Assembly: GCA_022747635.1 (NCBI GenBank)
Contig: JAKTNV010000010.1
Coordinates: 42,081,527-42,145,526 of the forward strand
Length of the DNA stretch: 64,000 nt
Direction: 5' to 3'
Source: Hetaerina americana
Lineage: Eukaryota > Arthropoda > Insecta > Odonata > Calopterygidae
The translations under genes and the position numbers were made by a program. The notes under the pieces are model-generated. The model had not been told where the DNA came from, made no database searches, and worked only from the letters and a program-made list of their open reading frames with translations. This document shows positions 49,401 to 64,000 of the stretch, in pieces (the first letter of the stretch is position 1; every line of letters starts with the position of its first letter).

Positions 49401-50920
49401 CACCCTATCTCTCTTATTTTCATTGCAAACACTCCCAAGTACTACCACATTTAGTTGATTTTTCCTTACATGGGTGTCCTGGGTTACCTATGTATCATTT
49501 CTATGTGATAATTAATGGCGAGGACCTAATTTTTATACATTGCCCTTTTTGCTTACCGACACTAATTTTTTATTTTGCAAATCATTGGTACCAAATGATG
49601 AATTTGAGTCTCTCTAATATACATCACAGTCAAGTAAACCCTAAAAATACTCTCTCTTGCAGTTTAAACTCCAAATTCACACCAAACAATAACAATTTTC
49701 TCATTCTTTAATGAAATTATATCTTACTTTGCCCTTTTTGCATGGATATGGGGGTTTAATTTTATGTCTATGATCCTTCTTGACTACATAGCTTGGAATT
49801 TTAATGCCTTAGGCATTATAATAACTTACTCCCTTTTGATGACAAATGCAGTTATGTATGTCATGAGAATTTTATCACATCAAAAAACTCACACTCATAT
49901 TCACTTTTGAAAATAAATTTCACCATGTCACTAACAATACTTTTTTTAATTTAAAGTTCAAATTTTCCTCTGTAGCATCGCAAGGGATTAAGACCACGAT
50001 CGCAACCACCAACTGAACTTGCAAAAGAAGAGGAAAAATTGGAGGTAAAATTAGAAACAAATTTATACACAGAAGACATATTTACTTTGCCTTTAGTAAA
50101 AAAAGATATAGGCGAGGACATAACTGAAGAGCATGAAATTCAGCTTTTGGAATCTGAGCCTAGTTTAAGAGAAACTGTGGAGGAATTAGAAGAAAGTGAT
50201 GAAATGTCAAAAATGTCAGAGACTACTTATTTGAAGCAACCTAGTACACCCAAGTCACAGGAAAGCATACAATCTTCCATGGGTTTGGACGATGAAATGA
50301 AGTATAGCAAAGATGGTTTAGGCAGCTTAATACCAAATAAAACTGTAGATTTGCCTCCAATCGAGCCCAAGTTTCATCCCGCTAAATATCATTCATGGCC
50401 AATTAAAAAACCTAGTCTTGTGGTAACTGACATGACTAAACGAAAAATCTCTCTCCTAACCAACTACGACAAATCTTTTAGTGCAGCTGAGACTGACATT
50501 GATGCAAAAGAAATGACTTTTGTTGATGTGGTGAAAACAACTAAAATTAGAGATAATTTAATGAGATGGAAGAGTATTTTTCCAACAGAAAAGGAAAAAA
50601 TTTCTAAATCCAGCTTATTTCATGTGGGAAAAACTACTTCACCAGATCCATATCTATGTTCAGTGCAACAGAAAATAAAGCATACATCCCGGACACGATT
50701 TGATTTGAAGTCAGATGTCATTGGAGTGTCCCCTTTGATTCACTCCTCGTATATACCATCTCTCCCAACAATAACAGAATCTGAGACTTCTGATAAACCT
50801 ATACCCAACCCAATTGATTCCATTATTCCGATGCTTGATTCCAAACTTCGTGAATGCAAAATGAGGTACTATTACCATAAGGTATCTAGAGAAGATAAGC
50901 AAATGAAAAAATTTCAATGA
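34458..50920 (+). CDS. CFAP100: CFAP100-like ciliary coiled-coil protein (DUF4200), 10 coding exons, 831 aa
   Basis: A cilia- and flagella-associated protein; CFAP100 with CFAP73 forms the modifier-of-inner-arms complex that regulates axonemal inner-arm dynein. In insects it would serve sperm flagella or chordotonal cilia. Exons: 34458-34480, 34583-34826, 34928-35155, 35237-35400, 37302-37627, 43753-43889, 47840-47946, 48071-48269, 48508-48630, 49976-50920. All phases join to exactly 832 codons. A DUF4200-type coiled coil spans about residues 150-270 (REFLKREIELFFTR onward, ending YQGFLYRISP). The motif ELFFSDPKQL near 329-338 matches the family's (E/D)P-QQL segment. The last exon encodes an acidic then Ser/Lys-rich tail. 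Exon 1 is tentative (weak gtctga donor). Exon 7 uses donor gtaggt; four bases downstream another GT would create an in-frame stop. A different DUF4200 family member is possible. Confidence 0.75.
36045..36231. repeat. Imperfect inverted repeat (foldback) with about 86-nt arms
   Basis: Left arm about 36045-36133 pairs with right arm about 36146-36231; shared blocks include ctttgtaattcca and cctaggtttt. The centre holds the 36-nt motif gacctgatgatg...aaacctaggtc (36147-36182), and the left arm carries a diverged copy in reverse. It lies in a CFAP100-like intron and has no coding potential. Confidence 0.75.
36375..36650 (-). repeat. Interspersed repeat with internal tRNA-like module, copy 1
   Basis: On the minus strand a roughly 160-bp leader is followed by a tRNA-like segment (about 36488-36412): A-box-like tagcttaactggctaaagc, and B box within ctgggttcaaatcccag, which also forms a perfect T-arm stem. 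It is followed by the start of a body (aatgatttttaaactctgaa). A second copy with the same order lies at 58431-58757. The tRNA-like part is diverged in the acceptor stem, so it is not a functional tRNA gene. Confidence 0.7.
36653..36858. repeat. Near-perfect palindrome, about 98-nt arms and 11-nt loop
   Basis: Arm 36653-36749 and arm 36761-36858 are inverted complements with about two mismatches, separated by the loop at 36750-36760. Each arm is the body part of the tRNA-like repeat family seen just upstream. The structure is therefore two head-to-head truncated copies; transcribed, it would fold into a long hairpin. It lies in the intron between CFAP100-like exons 4 and 5. Confidence 0.9.
37820..37890 (+). 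repeat. tRNA-like SINE head
   Basis: A-box-like tagcctattggtagagcaca (37830-37849) and B box with T-arm stem cccaggttcaaatcccaggt (37860-37879) resemble a tRNA, but the 5' and 3' ends do not form an acceptor stem. It is most likely a short SINE in a CFAP100-like intron. Confidence 0.55.
39172..39179. repeat. Target-site duplication of second CR1-like LINE (3' side of element)
   Basis: The 8-mer tgcaagta here and at 41989-41996 brackets the minus-strand LINE exactly at its TAA tail and its truncated 5' end. Confidence 0.75.
39180..41988 (-). mobile_element. 5'-truncated CR1-like LINE in a CFAP100-like intron, antisense to the gene
   Basis: A minus-strand LINE whose 3' end is the TTA/TAA repeat at about 39178-39198 and whose 5' end is cut inside the endonuclease domain at 41988. 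Eight-base target duplications (tgcaagta) sit at both ends. It holds one long frame (41926-39311) with no stop, so the insertion is young. RT motifs place it in the same broad CR1-like group as the element at 10030-13902, but it is a different family with low sequence similarity. Confidence 0.85.
39311..41926 (-). CDS. LINE ORF2 fragment: endonuclease (N-truncated) and reverse transcriptase, 871 aa
   Basis: Open from a GTG at 41926; the frame continues upstream to the element's edge near 41988, where it begins EEIPLFNIENFNLVTSYS, inside the endonuclease. The remaining endonuclease has NGGTVIYVKKN, VYRSPSGDINIF, CGDFNVDI, REPTRLDSCLDNV and GLSDHLALNF, keeping the SDH catalytic histidine but lacking the N-terminal Asn and Glu active-site motifs. 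Reverse transcriptase motifs are complete: ACDLSKAFDCVAHPILLEKL, GVPQGSVLGPLLFLILIND and ILYADDTTFV. The tail has LFKMQKKAVRIIS. Lacking a promoter and start, it is unlikely to be expressed as an active protein. Confidence 0.85.
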   Translation of the reverse strand: MAKNGGTVIYVKKNLLCKKLEVNQFSSEVNCELCAVTIKEYNVIIVCVYRSPSGDINIFCDKLEQSLMWFSRLGLEIILCGDFNVDIRHSSSASIALTSLIQSFNLHCANREPTRLDSCLDNVITCLNTEQYCIRVIDPGLSDHLALNFQFSNKKCQSNTTGRTTHTFCHPITFHGIGELKSLLSNITWYSLLTFANGNDNFACFFEIFLSFFQQCFPKRLVNHSYSFKKSLKWFTPELSELRLHVIQLRQKYTRTGNDEDKRTWRQLKSFYNNQIIHSKRSFNSGHIGNATNHLKAAWQVINKEIGHSRGDLDLPFKPDDLNKFFIESIADLVSNFDSTPSTALPLLNNSPATLSPFKWKWITEDEIRQIIKTLKYSRCTDVYGLSVNLIKDLVGFIEVPLALILNSCFQSGIFPDALKISKTIPIHKKGDKTLPSNYRPISLIPVFGKIFEKAIKVQVYEHFQVNNLFSPSQFGFRKGYSTTSAVESAINQILNAFLSKSSIVITACDLSKAFDCVAHPILLEKLHYYGFNDLELQFFESYLTDRSQCVCTNNNLSSPLKLVYGVPQGSVLGPLLFLILINDLPSNVSCKSILYADDTTFVHESKNVNSSTITNWCLSEASNWFSANGLVLNNDKTQSLVFSLSTISNPPSTIKLLGFELDQKLTWEPHILGTLGKLSKAVYMLRKLKYIIPKEFLIQVYYALFHCHIDYGIVLWGHSPSTNMLFKMQKKAVRIISFSPPREHCKPLFCNLGIMTLHSLYIYKCLCNVKENLSSFEKRSNFHSHNTRNSDTLDIPYCRLAKNSNSFNILKIRLFNRLPSEAKVVSVPKFKKVIRNWLTKKAFYSVNEFFDSKIVWSMIDIQSFVSPNVF
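41997..43752. other. Remaining intron 5 of the CFAP100-like gene
   Basis: AT-rich intronic sequence between the LINE and the exon at 43753. No coding exon or transposon end is recognised; the 43231-43437 minus ORF has no domain. Confidence 0.45.
44172..44928 (-). mobile_element. 757-bp mariner-type non-autonomous element, copy 2
   Basis: Same element as 21205-21961 but inverted. TA duplications at 44172-44173 and 44927-44928, and more than 30-bp terminal inverted repeats. It landed inside a TA/TG-rich microsatellite, so flanking tatata repeats continue on both sides. Two differences from copy 1 by my comparison change a Cys codon to Phe and a Leu codon to Val in the encoded DNA-binding domain. 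It sits in intron 6 of the CFAP100-like gene. Confidence 0.95.
44367..44765 (-). CDS. Transposase DNA-binding-domain-only ORF, copy 2
   Basis: Intact ORF equal to the one at 21368-21766 apart from two substitutions (Cys to Phe in the second helix-turn-helix, Leu to Val at the end). It has two HTH modules and a stop where the catalytic DDE domain should start. Preservation in both copies mainly reflects recent origin; selection for the ORF cannot be inferred from two copies. Confidence 0.75.
   Translation of the reverse strand: MFKKIENAASCEVRAVIKFLNARNVRPCDIHRQLKEVYGDNVMDESSVRRWCRNFNMGRGNTHDDERSERPSVITDQLVSSVDEFVRNDRRVTIDDIFEHFPNVSRTIVHEIVKHHLHYAKICARWVPRVSQ
45000..45680 (-). mobile_element. 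Penelope-like element reverse transcriptase remnant
   Basis: On the minus strand, broken into frames, are SFDFTNLFTSIP (about 45600-45560), FIFNRDCF then GCLAMGSP (about 45470-45420), an altered catalytic motif FHVDD (about 45300), and FLDVIV followed by FEFVISEK (45180-45120). This order is that of Penelope-like element RT. The typical YVDD has become HVDD, and several stops and frameshifts are present. No GIY-YIG endonuclease was seen. It lies in intron 6 of the CFAP100-like gene. Confidence 0.7.
46000..46720 (+). mobile_element. RTE-like or related LINE reverse transcriptase remnant (C-terminal part)
   Basis: Degenerate plus-strand coding traces: VRFADDQAELVG (about 46075-46110) matches the catalytic FADD region, followed by NILEQAEQSIYLGIILDEN (about 46250-46310), the EQ...YLG motif downstream of RT in RTE/BovB-type LINEs. 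Stops and frameshifts throughout. Family assignment is tentative. Confidence 0.5.
47040..47420 (+). mobile_element. RTE-like LINE reverse transcriptase remnant (N-terminal part)
   Basis: Degenerate traces include ANDWKNSKCVPLH (about 47065-47100), GKVFTKLLIERGGKTVSMIK and REGQFGFIPGVNCKDHQFAI (about 47165-47295), which belong to the N-terminal half of an RTE/BovB-like RT. It lies downstream of a C-terminal piece on the same strand, so the two pieces come from separate insertions or a rearrangement. Confidence 0.5.
48631..49975. other. CFAP100-like intron 9, no recognised elements
   Basis: Intron between the exons ending at 48630 and starting at 49976. A CT-rich low-complexity stretch lies around 49080-49330. 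No domain-bearing ORF. Confidence 0.45.
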
Positions 50921-53900
50921 TTATCTCCATCAGTACTTTTCAAAAGAAATGTTAAAATTCTTCAAGATTAGCTTTATTATTGAAATAACCATTTCAATTA
51001 GAAGTCTTTAAATGACCAAATCACCAATAGATATATTACACTTTGAATCATGCCACCCTTCAAAATAACAAACTCTTAAGTGCTTAAGAATAAGGAGACT
51101 AGAGGAATGAGCAATATTCTCATTAAGACTTAACTAATGCACAAAACTAGGTTTTAGTAGAAAAGTAAAATTCTGATTTTTTTAAATCCAGAAGTTTACT
51201 TAACTTGCAACTCTGCAAGATATATGCAGTCAAAATGTGGGAGTGGAGATGTGCAGTTTGCCGGTCTCTGTAATGATGCCCTCACCTACTATTCCAGAGG
51301 TTACATTTTTGATTATCACATATGTAGATTTTCCTTCACCTAGAGCTTGTGTTTGTCCTTGTTATGAGATAAGCTTATCTTTATGGATTTGGCACAAATG
51401 TCAACTTGACTTACTGAAGGGTTAGCTTCTAAAATAAAATATAAAACTTACACCAAATCTTGTAGCATTTTGTGGCTGATTGAAGAGGTAATTACAGAGA
51501 TTAGTAAATAACCAATCTCTTTTTCAGAGGTTTAAGTTTGAATTATACCTGAAGATACCTTGAAAATACATACATATGATTTGTGTGATAATAGTATTTG
51601 GAAAGTTCGTGACTAGATAAAGGAAGTCCAGTGTAAGGGATTTTTTTAGCAGGTTCTGCAGTCACAATTATTATCCATATGAAGAGGCATACTTAAATAG
51701 ATTACAATAGTTGATTGCTTATTCTGGATATTCAATTTTTTGTATTGTATTATACATGTGAACTTCATTTAACTTCTATGAGAATATTCATGTGAAAATT
51801 CTCATTCAAAAGAAAATTGTTTTTCTTACTATTTGGATGATAACGTTCATCATAAGCTTTTGGAGTTGCTAAGTGCTTTTGAACTGGAACAAATTCATTG
51901 TTAAGTTTATGATTGGTATTGGAACTATCACAATCTAATGGAAACCCACTCATATCTTTACAACTGAATACTTGTCACACTCTAATTTTTGCTCAGGATG
52001 GTCTCCAAATTTGCTATGTATTGCTTGAGCATCTGCAAAACTGATATTTAAACAAATGTTTGTTTATTGTATTTACAGTACATTATGACCAATAAATACA
52101 TGATATACTTGTACCTCACCATGTTGACTTCCTTTGTGTTCACAATATACCAATACAGATAGTAAAAATTGCAGCTCACAAAATACTGTCTTTGGATTAT
52201 CATGTACGATTGAAATCAATTTTGTGGTAAGTTTTTACGCATTTGAAATATCATTTTGAACCTTCTGAAACAATTACAAGAAAATGGATGCGAGTACTCA
52301 TTTGGTCTGGATTACCGACTACAAGCACATGTTTTAATTAAAGCTGGTTTGCCAAATAATAATACTGTACATCATTATTCAATTAAGGCATACTCTCAAC
52401 TGTAGTAGGTGTTATCAATCAATACAAACAGCAAAAAAAATCATTATGAATGATCATATTGAAAGGGGGTTCATAGCAAGGATACACAGAAAGGTAGACA
52501 TTAAAAATATCTGGCTCAGATTCATCTTTAGTATTTTCCTACTCCAGTCACTTGGTACAGAATCAATTCACTCATTGTCATCATGTCCTACCAACCTTTC
52601 CGACTTAAAATCCAGTAAGCATGTTTAAATCCCTAACAACAAAATCCACATCTTCATGCCATTGAGCAAAATTCCAAACCTACTCCCTCCCACCCACTTA
52701 TCAACTCTTTACCATTCCACCCCTCCTCCAGTTGTGCTTCCAAAAATGCTGTCTGCTAGGATTACTAGGCGGGAATCAGACGCCTAGCATTATGGTCTCC
52801 TACAGCCCCATCAAATGCTCTTTCTTACGAGACAAATCGACATGCATACATATGGTTCAACCTTTTTTCTTCCCTTCTGGCCACAGGTCTGTTCTTTACT
52901 TTTACTCAAGAAAGTCTGCCAAAATATAATTAATCAGCTACAAGAATGTCACAGCTATGCACATTATCTGTTGTAATTTCTAGCATCTGTATTAAAAAAG
53001 GATACAGAAATGCTTAACTTGTCCCATATTAAATTGCTTAAGAATAATTTGAATCAATAGCAGACTTCATCAAGTGTAGTTGAACCACACTATACATTTC
53101 CCACTCGCAACACAATAGAGGGGTAATTTGTAGTGATCAAGGCACTTAGCAAGGGAATTTCACACATGCAAGTTCAATTCCAGTATTTTCTCAGCTGCTT
53201 GTTATAAAAACTATAAGTTAATTCATCAAATTGTTCCCAGATTGGAATTCTAAAGGGTATTTACTGTTTCAGGCAAACTATAATTTGAAGTTACTCCCAT
53301 GATTAGCCATCACATTGCTTACGATGAGCAATTTGCAAGCCATTGAAATGATTTGCAACTGTGTTAGGTGGGCACGTAAAAAATTGAATATTACACGGAT
53401 ACCAAAGACCTGAGTGACATGGTGTCATGATTTTGTATGGACTTGAAAATTTTTCCAACTTAAGTGGTGCCTGCTCCCTCAACTTTTTTGCTTGAAACAT
53501 TTTTTCAAACGATCATACTTCAACCTGTGTGCCTCCAGTGTCAAGTCTCTATGAAGTAACACAGGGCTTCCCCAGATTAGTTCATCTAATTTCAGAAACA
53601 AACCAGCATAGCACCTTGCCCCCAACTTTGTGATTGCCCCTTAATTCCAAATTATTAGAGTGGCAGCAGTTATGCACTCGCATCATTTCATACTGAAGCG
53701 TACTTCCACATAATTACATGAAATTAATTATGAGCAGCAAGTTTGCGACCAAAACAGATCACAAGGATATTTGCGATCAAGACAATGCCAATCAAGCTTC
53801 AAATGAATAATTTCTGCATCCAGAAATTAGAAAAGCTTAAGAGATAAATTACAAATATGTAAGAGCTCACATTTTCTCATATTGTAAGGGTAAAACATAT

Positions 53901-54837
53901 TGAGAAAGTATTATACCCACACCAATCATGAATATTAAGAACAAATGAAGTAAAAATAGTTTTAACAATTATTCTTCAGATAAAAGTTCACCACAAACCA
54001 AAGTCATCCTTGAGATCCGTTAATATTTACAGCACATTTAAGAACTCCATAAATCAAATTTTGAAAAATGTCACACCAACAGAAAATTTGAAAGCAAAAT
54101 GGCATTATTGCCCATTCCAATGTAAATCAAAAGAGAACTTATTACTAAGACCGATGTAAAATTAACTTCAGTACGATTTACAGTTTACAACATTGCCTGT
54201 TCTTACTAGAGCAAGTAAAAATTACAAATGCATTATACTGTGACAACTAGGACCAAAATGACAATTCAAACCAATAATGAACCAAGATGGGACAAATAAT
54301 TTCATCAAGTCCATCAGTGACAACATACCAATAATTACCATGAGATTAAAAGGGTGAGAATAAAATACCGTAACACAGCTTTAAGACAATAATTACATGC
54401 AATTTAAGTTTTATCCCCCGTAACATTAATTCATCTGACATTCCTTTTTAAAATATTCTTAAGTATAGCGATAATGAAATACAAACAGTAAACTGAACAA
54501 TTTTCAGATCCCCTCCAAGATTTATTTACCTGCCGACAGAAACAACTCTGCCTTCTTCATTCTATGGACACAAACTACAAAATGTTCTCATAGATAAAGC
54601 AGCAGGAAATGAAGTCTAAATTGCTTACTTCTACGACCATAATAATAAAGGAACATATCTACTCCAAAATCATACTCAGTACAACAAAGGTAACAGCAAT
54701 TCAAAATTCTCCAAAAATATATTTATTTTCACTAATAGTTTTCAATTCTAAAATCACTGTACAAAAAAGGCAACTTGCAACATAAAATTTATAATAATCA
54801 CAATGGAGCACAGACAGTTCACTTTTCTGTCATCACA
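50921..54837. other. Convergent intergenic region between the CFAP100-like gene and Chk1
   Basis: Holds the 3' UTRs of both genes. An AATAAA at 51433-51438 could end the CFAP100-like mRNA, and a minus-strand AATAAA at 54727-54722 could end the Chk1 mRNA. A weak tRNA-like stretch lies at about 53120-53195 (gttcaattcc as a B-box-like core). No further gene recognised. Confidence 0.5.
54722..54727 (-). terminator. Polyadenylation signal AATAAA for Chk1
   Basis: AATAAA on the minus strand about 110 bases after the Chk1 stop codon (54838), a normal distance for a short 3' UTR. Confidence 0.55.
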
Positions 54838-62879
<8,042 letters not shown>

Positions 62880-63927
62880 ATTGAGAACCCCACTTCATTT
62901 GGTGGATTCATAATTTAGTAAAAAACCTACGGCACCTGTAATAGATAATCATCGAATTGACCTCATACAGACAGTAACAATAAAAATAGGATCGCAATAA
63001 TCAACCCTACTTACTTCACTGAGACTGCATTAGCACATATAACCAGCCACATTAAAAAGTACACGTTAACTTTCACATTACGCTCAGAGTAACGGTCCCT
63101 CAAGTTATCTCGTTTGGCCTTTTTCAGTGCAACGTCTTAAGGTCAATGCTTCCGTAATACCAAATGCCGCCGTAAAACTGAGTCATACCCCCGATCAATA
63201 CCCGCCCCGGCGACATATAATACGAATTGCTATTAACTAAGATCGGTAATGGTCGAAAAGATAATGGCATCCAACACGTGGTTGACAAGCATATCTCTAT
63301 ATACAATTTTTATCCGACATACCTCGTACACCAGAGAAACTAACTTATTACTGACATGTACAAGACCCCTAATTTCAACTTTTCTAAACACATGATTCTC
63401 TTAGCAAAACATTGTGACAGTTTTCTTAAATTTCCACCTACCTTTTAGCCATCGGATTTCGACGAATGTGTGGCACCTCCTCATGGCGGTTCTCGGCTTG
63501 CCACCGTTTTCGCGCCGATGTATGGCAAATGGCGCCACCTATTGTGAAAGATTTTGTGTAAATGTTAGATTGGAAACACAAAATTTTGCGCTTTTAAATA
63601 AAACAATAAGCACACCTTCTATTAAATTTTTTATGTGAAGAAATGGTGTTTATCTTGAAATTAAATTTCACATAGGAAAAAAAGTTCACTTTAAATTCCA
63701 ATCCAGCCTTTGAATTCCATTGTTGTCTGCTTTTGAAATGTGATGATGTGATTGCCTCGTCACTTATTAGTTGGAAGAGAAGCCAGATACCCTGCGATCA
63801 GTCGCCTTCATATAGATATTGTAAGAAAATTGCCTTCATTCTTTTAATTAGTTCCCTTCGAATCCATGGCTAAAATTTAATTTACATTACAGGGGAAACA
63901 CTCTGACTTCTTTCAGTAAATACATCT
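62880..63927. promoter_or_regulatory. Divergent upstream region of Chk1 and a possible plus-strand gene
   Basis: Contains the GC-richest part of this end (about 63440-63540). It includes an exact E2F-type site ttttcgcgcc at 63507-63516 and ggcgcc at 63531-63536. Chk1 is an E2F-regulated, S-phase gene in animals, so this is a plausible core promoter, about 630 bases upstream of the start codon with a possible 5' UTR intron. Transcription starts are not visible. Confidence 0.45.
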
Positions 63928-64000
63928 ATGACTCAATGGTTGCAAGTGGTAGGTAGTACAGTAGCTTGGACAGCTCTGTATTTCACGATTAAACACCTAT
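63928..64000 (+). CDS. Possible 5' end of a membrane protein gene, cut by window edge
   Basis: An ATG at 63928 opens a frame to the last base: MTQWLQVVGSTVAWTALYFT and on, which looks like an N-terminal membrane anchor. A good acceptor (ctgacttctttcag, ending at 63916) lies just upstream, suggesting a 5' UTR intron and a gene divergent from Chk1. Only about 24 codons are visible and I do not recognise the family. Confidence 0.35.
   Translation, partial: MTQWLQVVGSTVAWTALYFTIKHL

Noticed and set aside
53120..53195. tRNA-like SINE
   Set aside because: Only a B-box-like gttcaattcc is clear; the A box and ends are not convincing.
63414..63638. Plus-strand ORF, 74 aa
   Set aside because: It overlaps the presumed Chk1 promoter and shows no domain; likely a chance ORF in GC-richer sequence.

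Overview
The window looks like nuclear DNA of an arthropod, most likely an insect with a large, AT-rich, transposon-filled genome. The evidence is long introns with GT/AG splice sites, decayed R1-clade and CR1-like non-LTR retrotransposons, mariner-type DNA transposons, a Penelope-like fragment and RTE-like fragments. The species cannot be named from the sequence alone.

Three protein-coding genes could be rebuilt exon by exon with all reading-frame phases consistent. (1) A TMEM209 orthologue lies on the minus strand, 33644 down to 9589, in 10 coding exons (714 aa). (2) A CFAP100-like ciliary coiled-coil gene (DUF4200) lies on the plus strand, 34458 to 50920, in 10 coding exons (831 aa). It is head-to-head with TMEM209 across about 0.8 kb. 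(3) A checkpoint kinase 1 (Chk1/grp) orthologue lies on the minus strand, 62879 down to 54838, in 9 coding exons (477 aa). It converges with the CFAP100-like gene. A possible fourth gene starts on the plus strand at 63928 and runs off the window, sharing an upstream region with Chk1 that contains an E2F-like site.

Layout: 1-1600 is a GC-richer stretch without genes, probably the 5' part of the next element. 1609-5663 is a dead R1-clade LINE with gag-like ORF1 and EN/RT ORF2 remnants. 5880-9588 is intergenic. 9589-33644 is TMEM209, whose introns hold a CR1-like LINE (10030-13902), four mariner-type elements or relics (17670, 21205, 26250, 27931) and a SINE (30961). 34458-50920 is the CFAP100-like gene, with tRNA-like repeats and a 98-nt-arm palindrome (36.4-36.9 kb), a second CR1-like LINE (39180-41988), a near-identical second copy of the 757-bp mariner derivative (44172), a Penelope RT relic and RTE-like relics. 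50921-54837 is a convergent intergenic region. 54838-62879 is Chk1, with a tRNA-like repeat in its largest intron.

The genes are ordinary conserved eukaryotic genes with no evident joint pathway. The unusual material is in the repeats: an endonuclease-deleted but open LINE, a two-copy transposon that encodes only a DNA-binding domain, a repeat family with an internal tRNA-like module, and a 36-nt motif with identical spacing in two unrelated foldback contexts.
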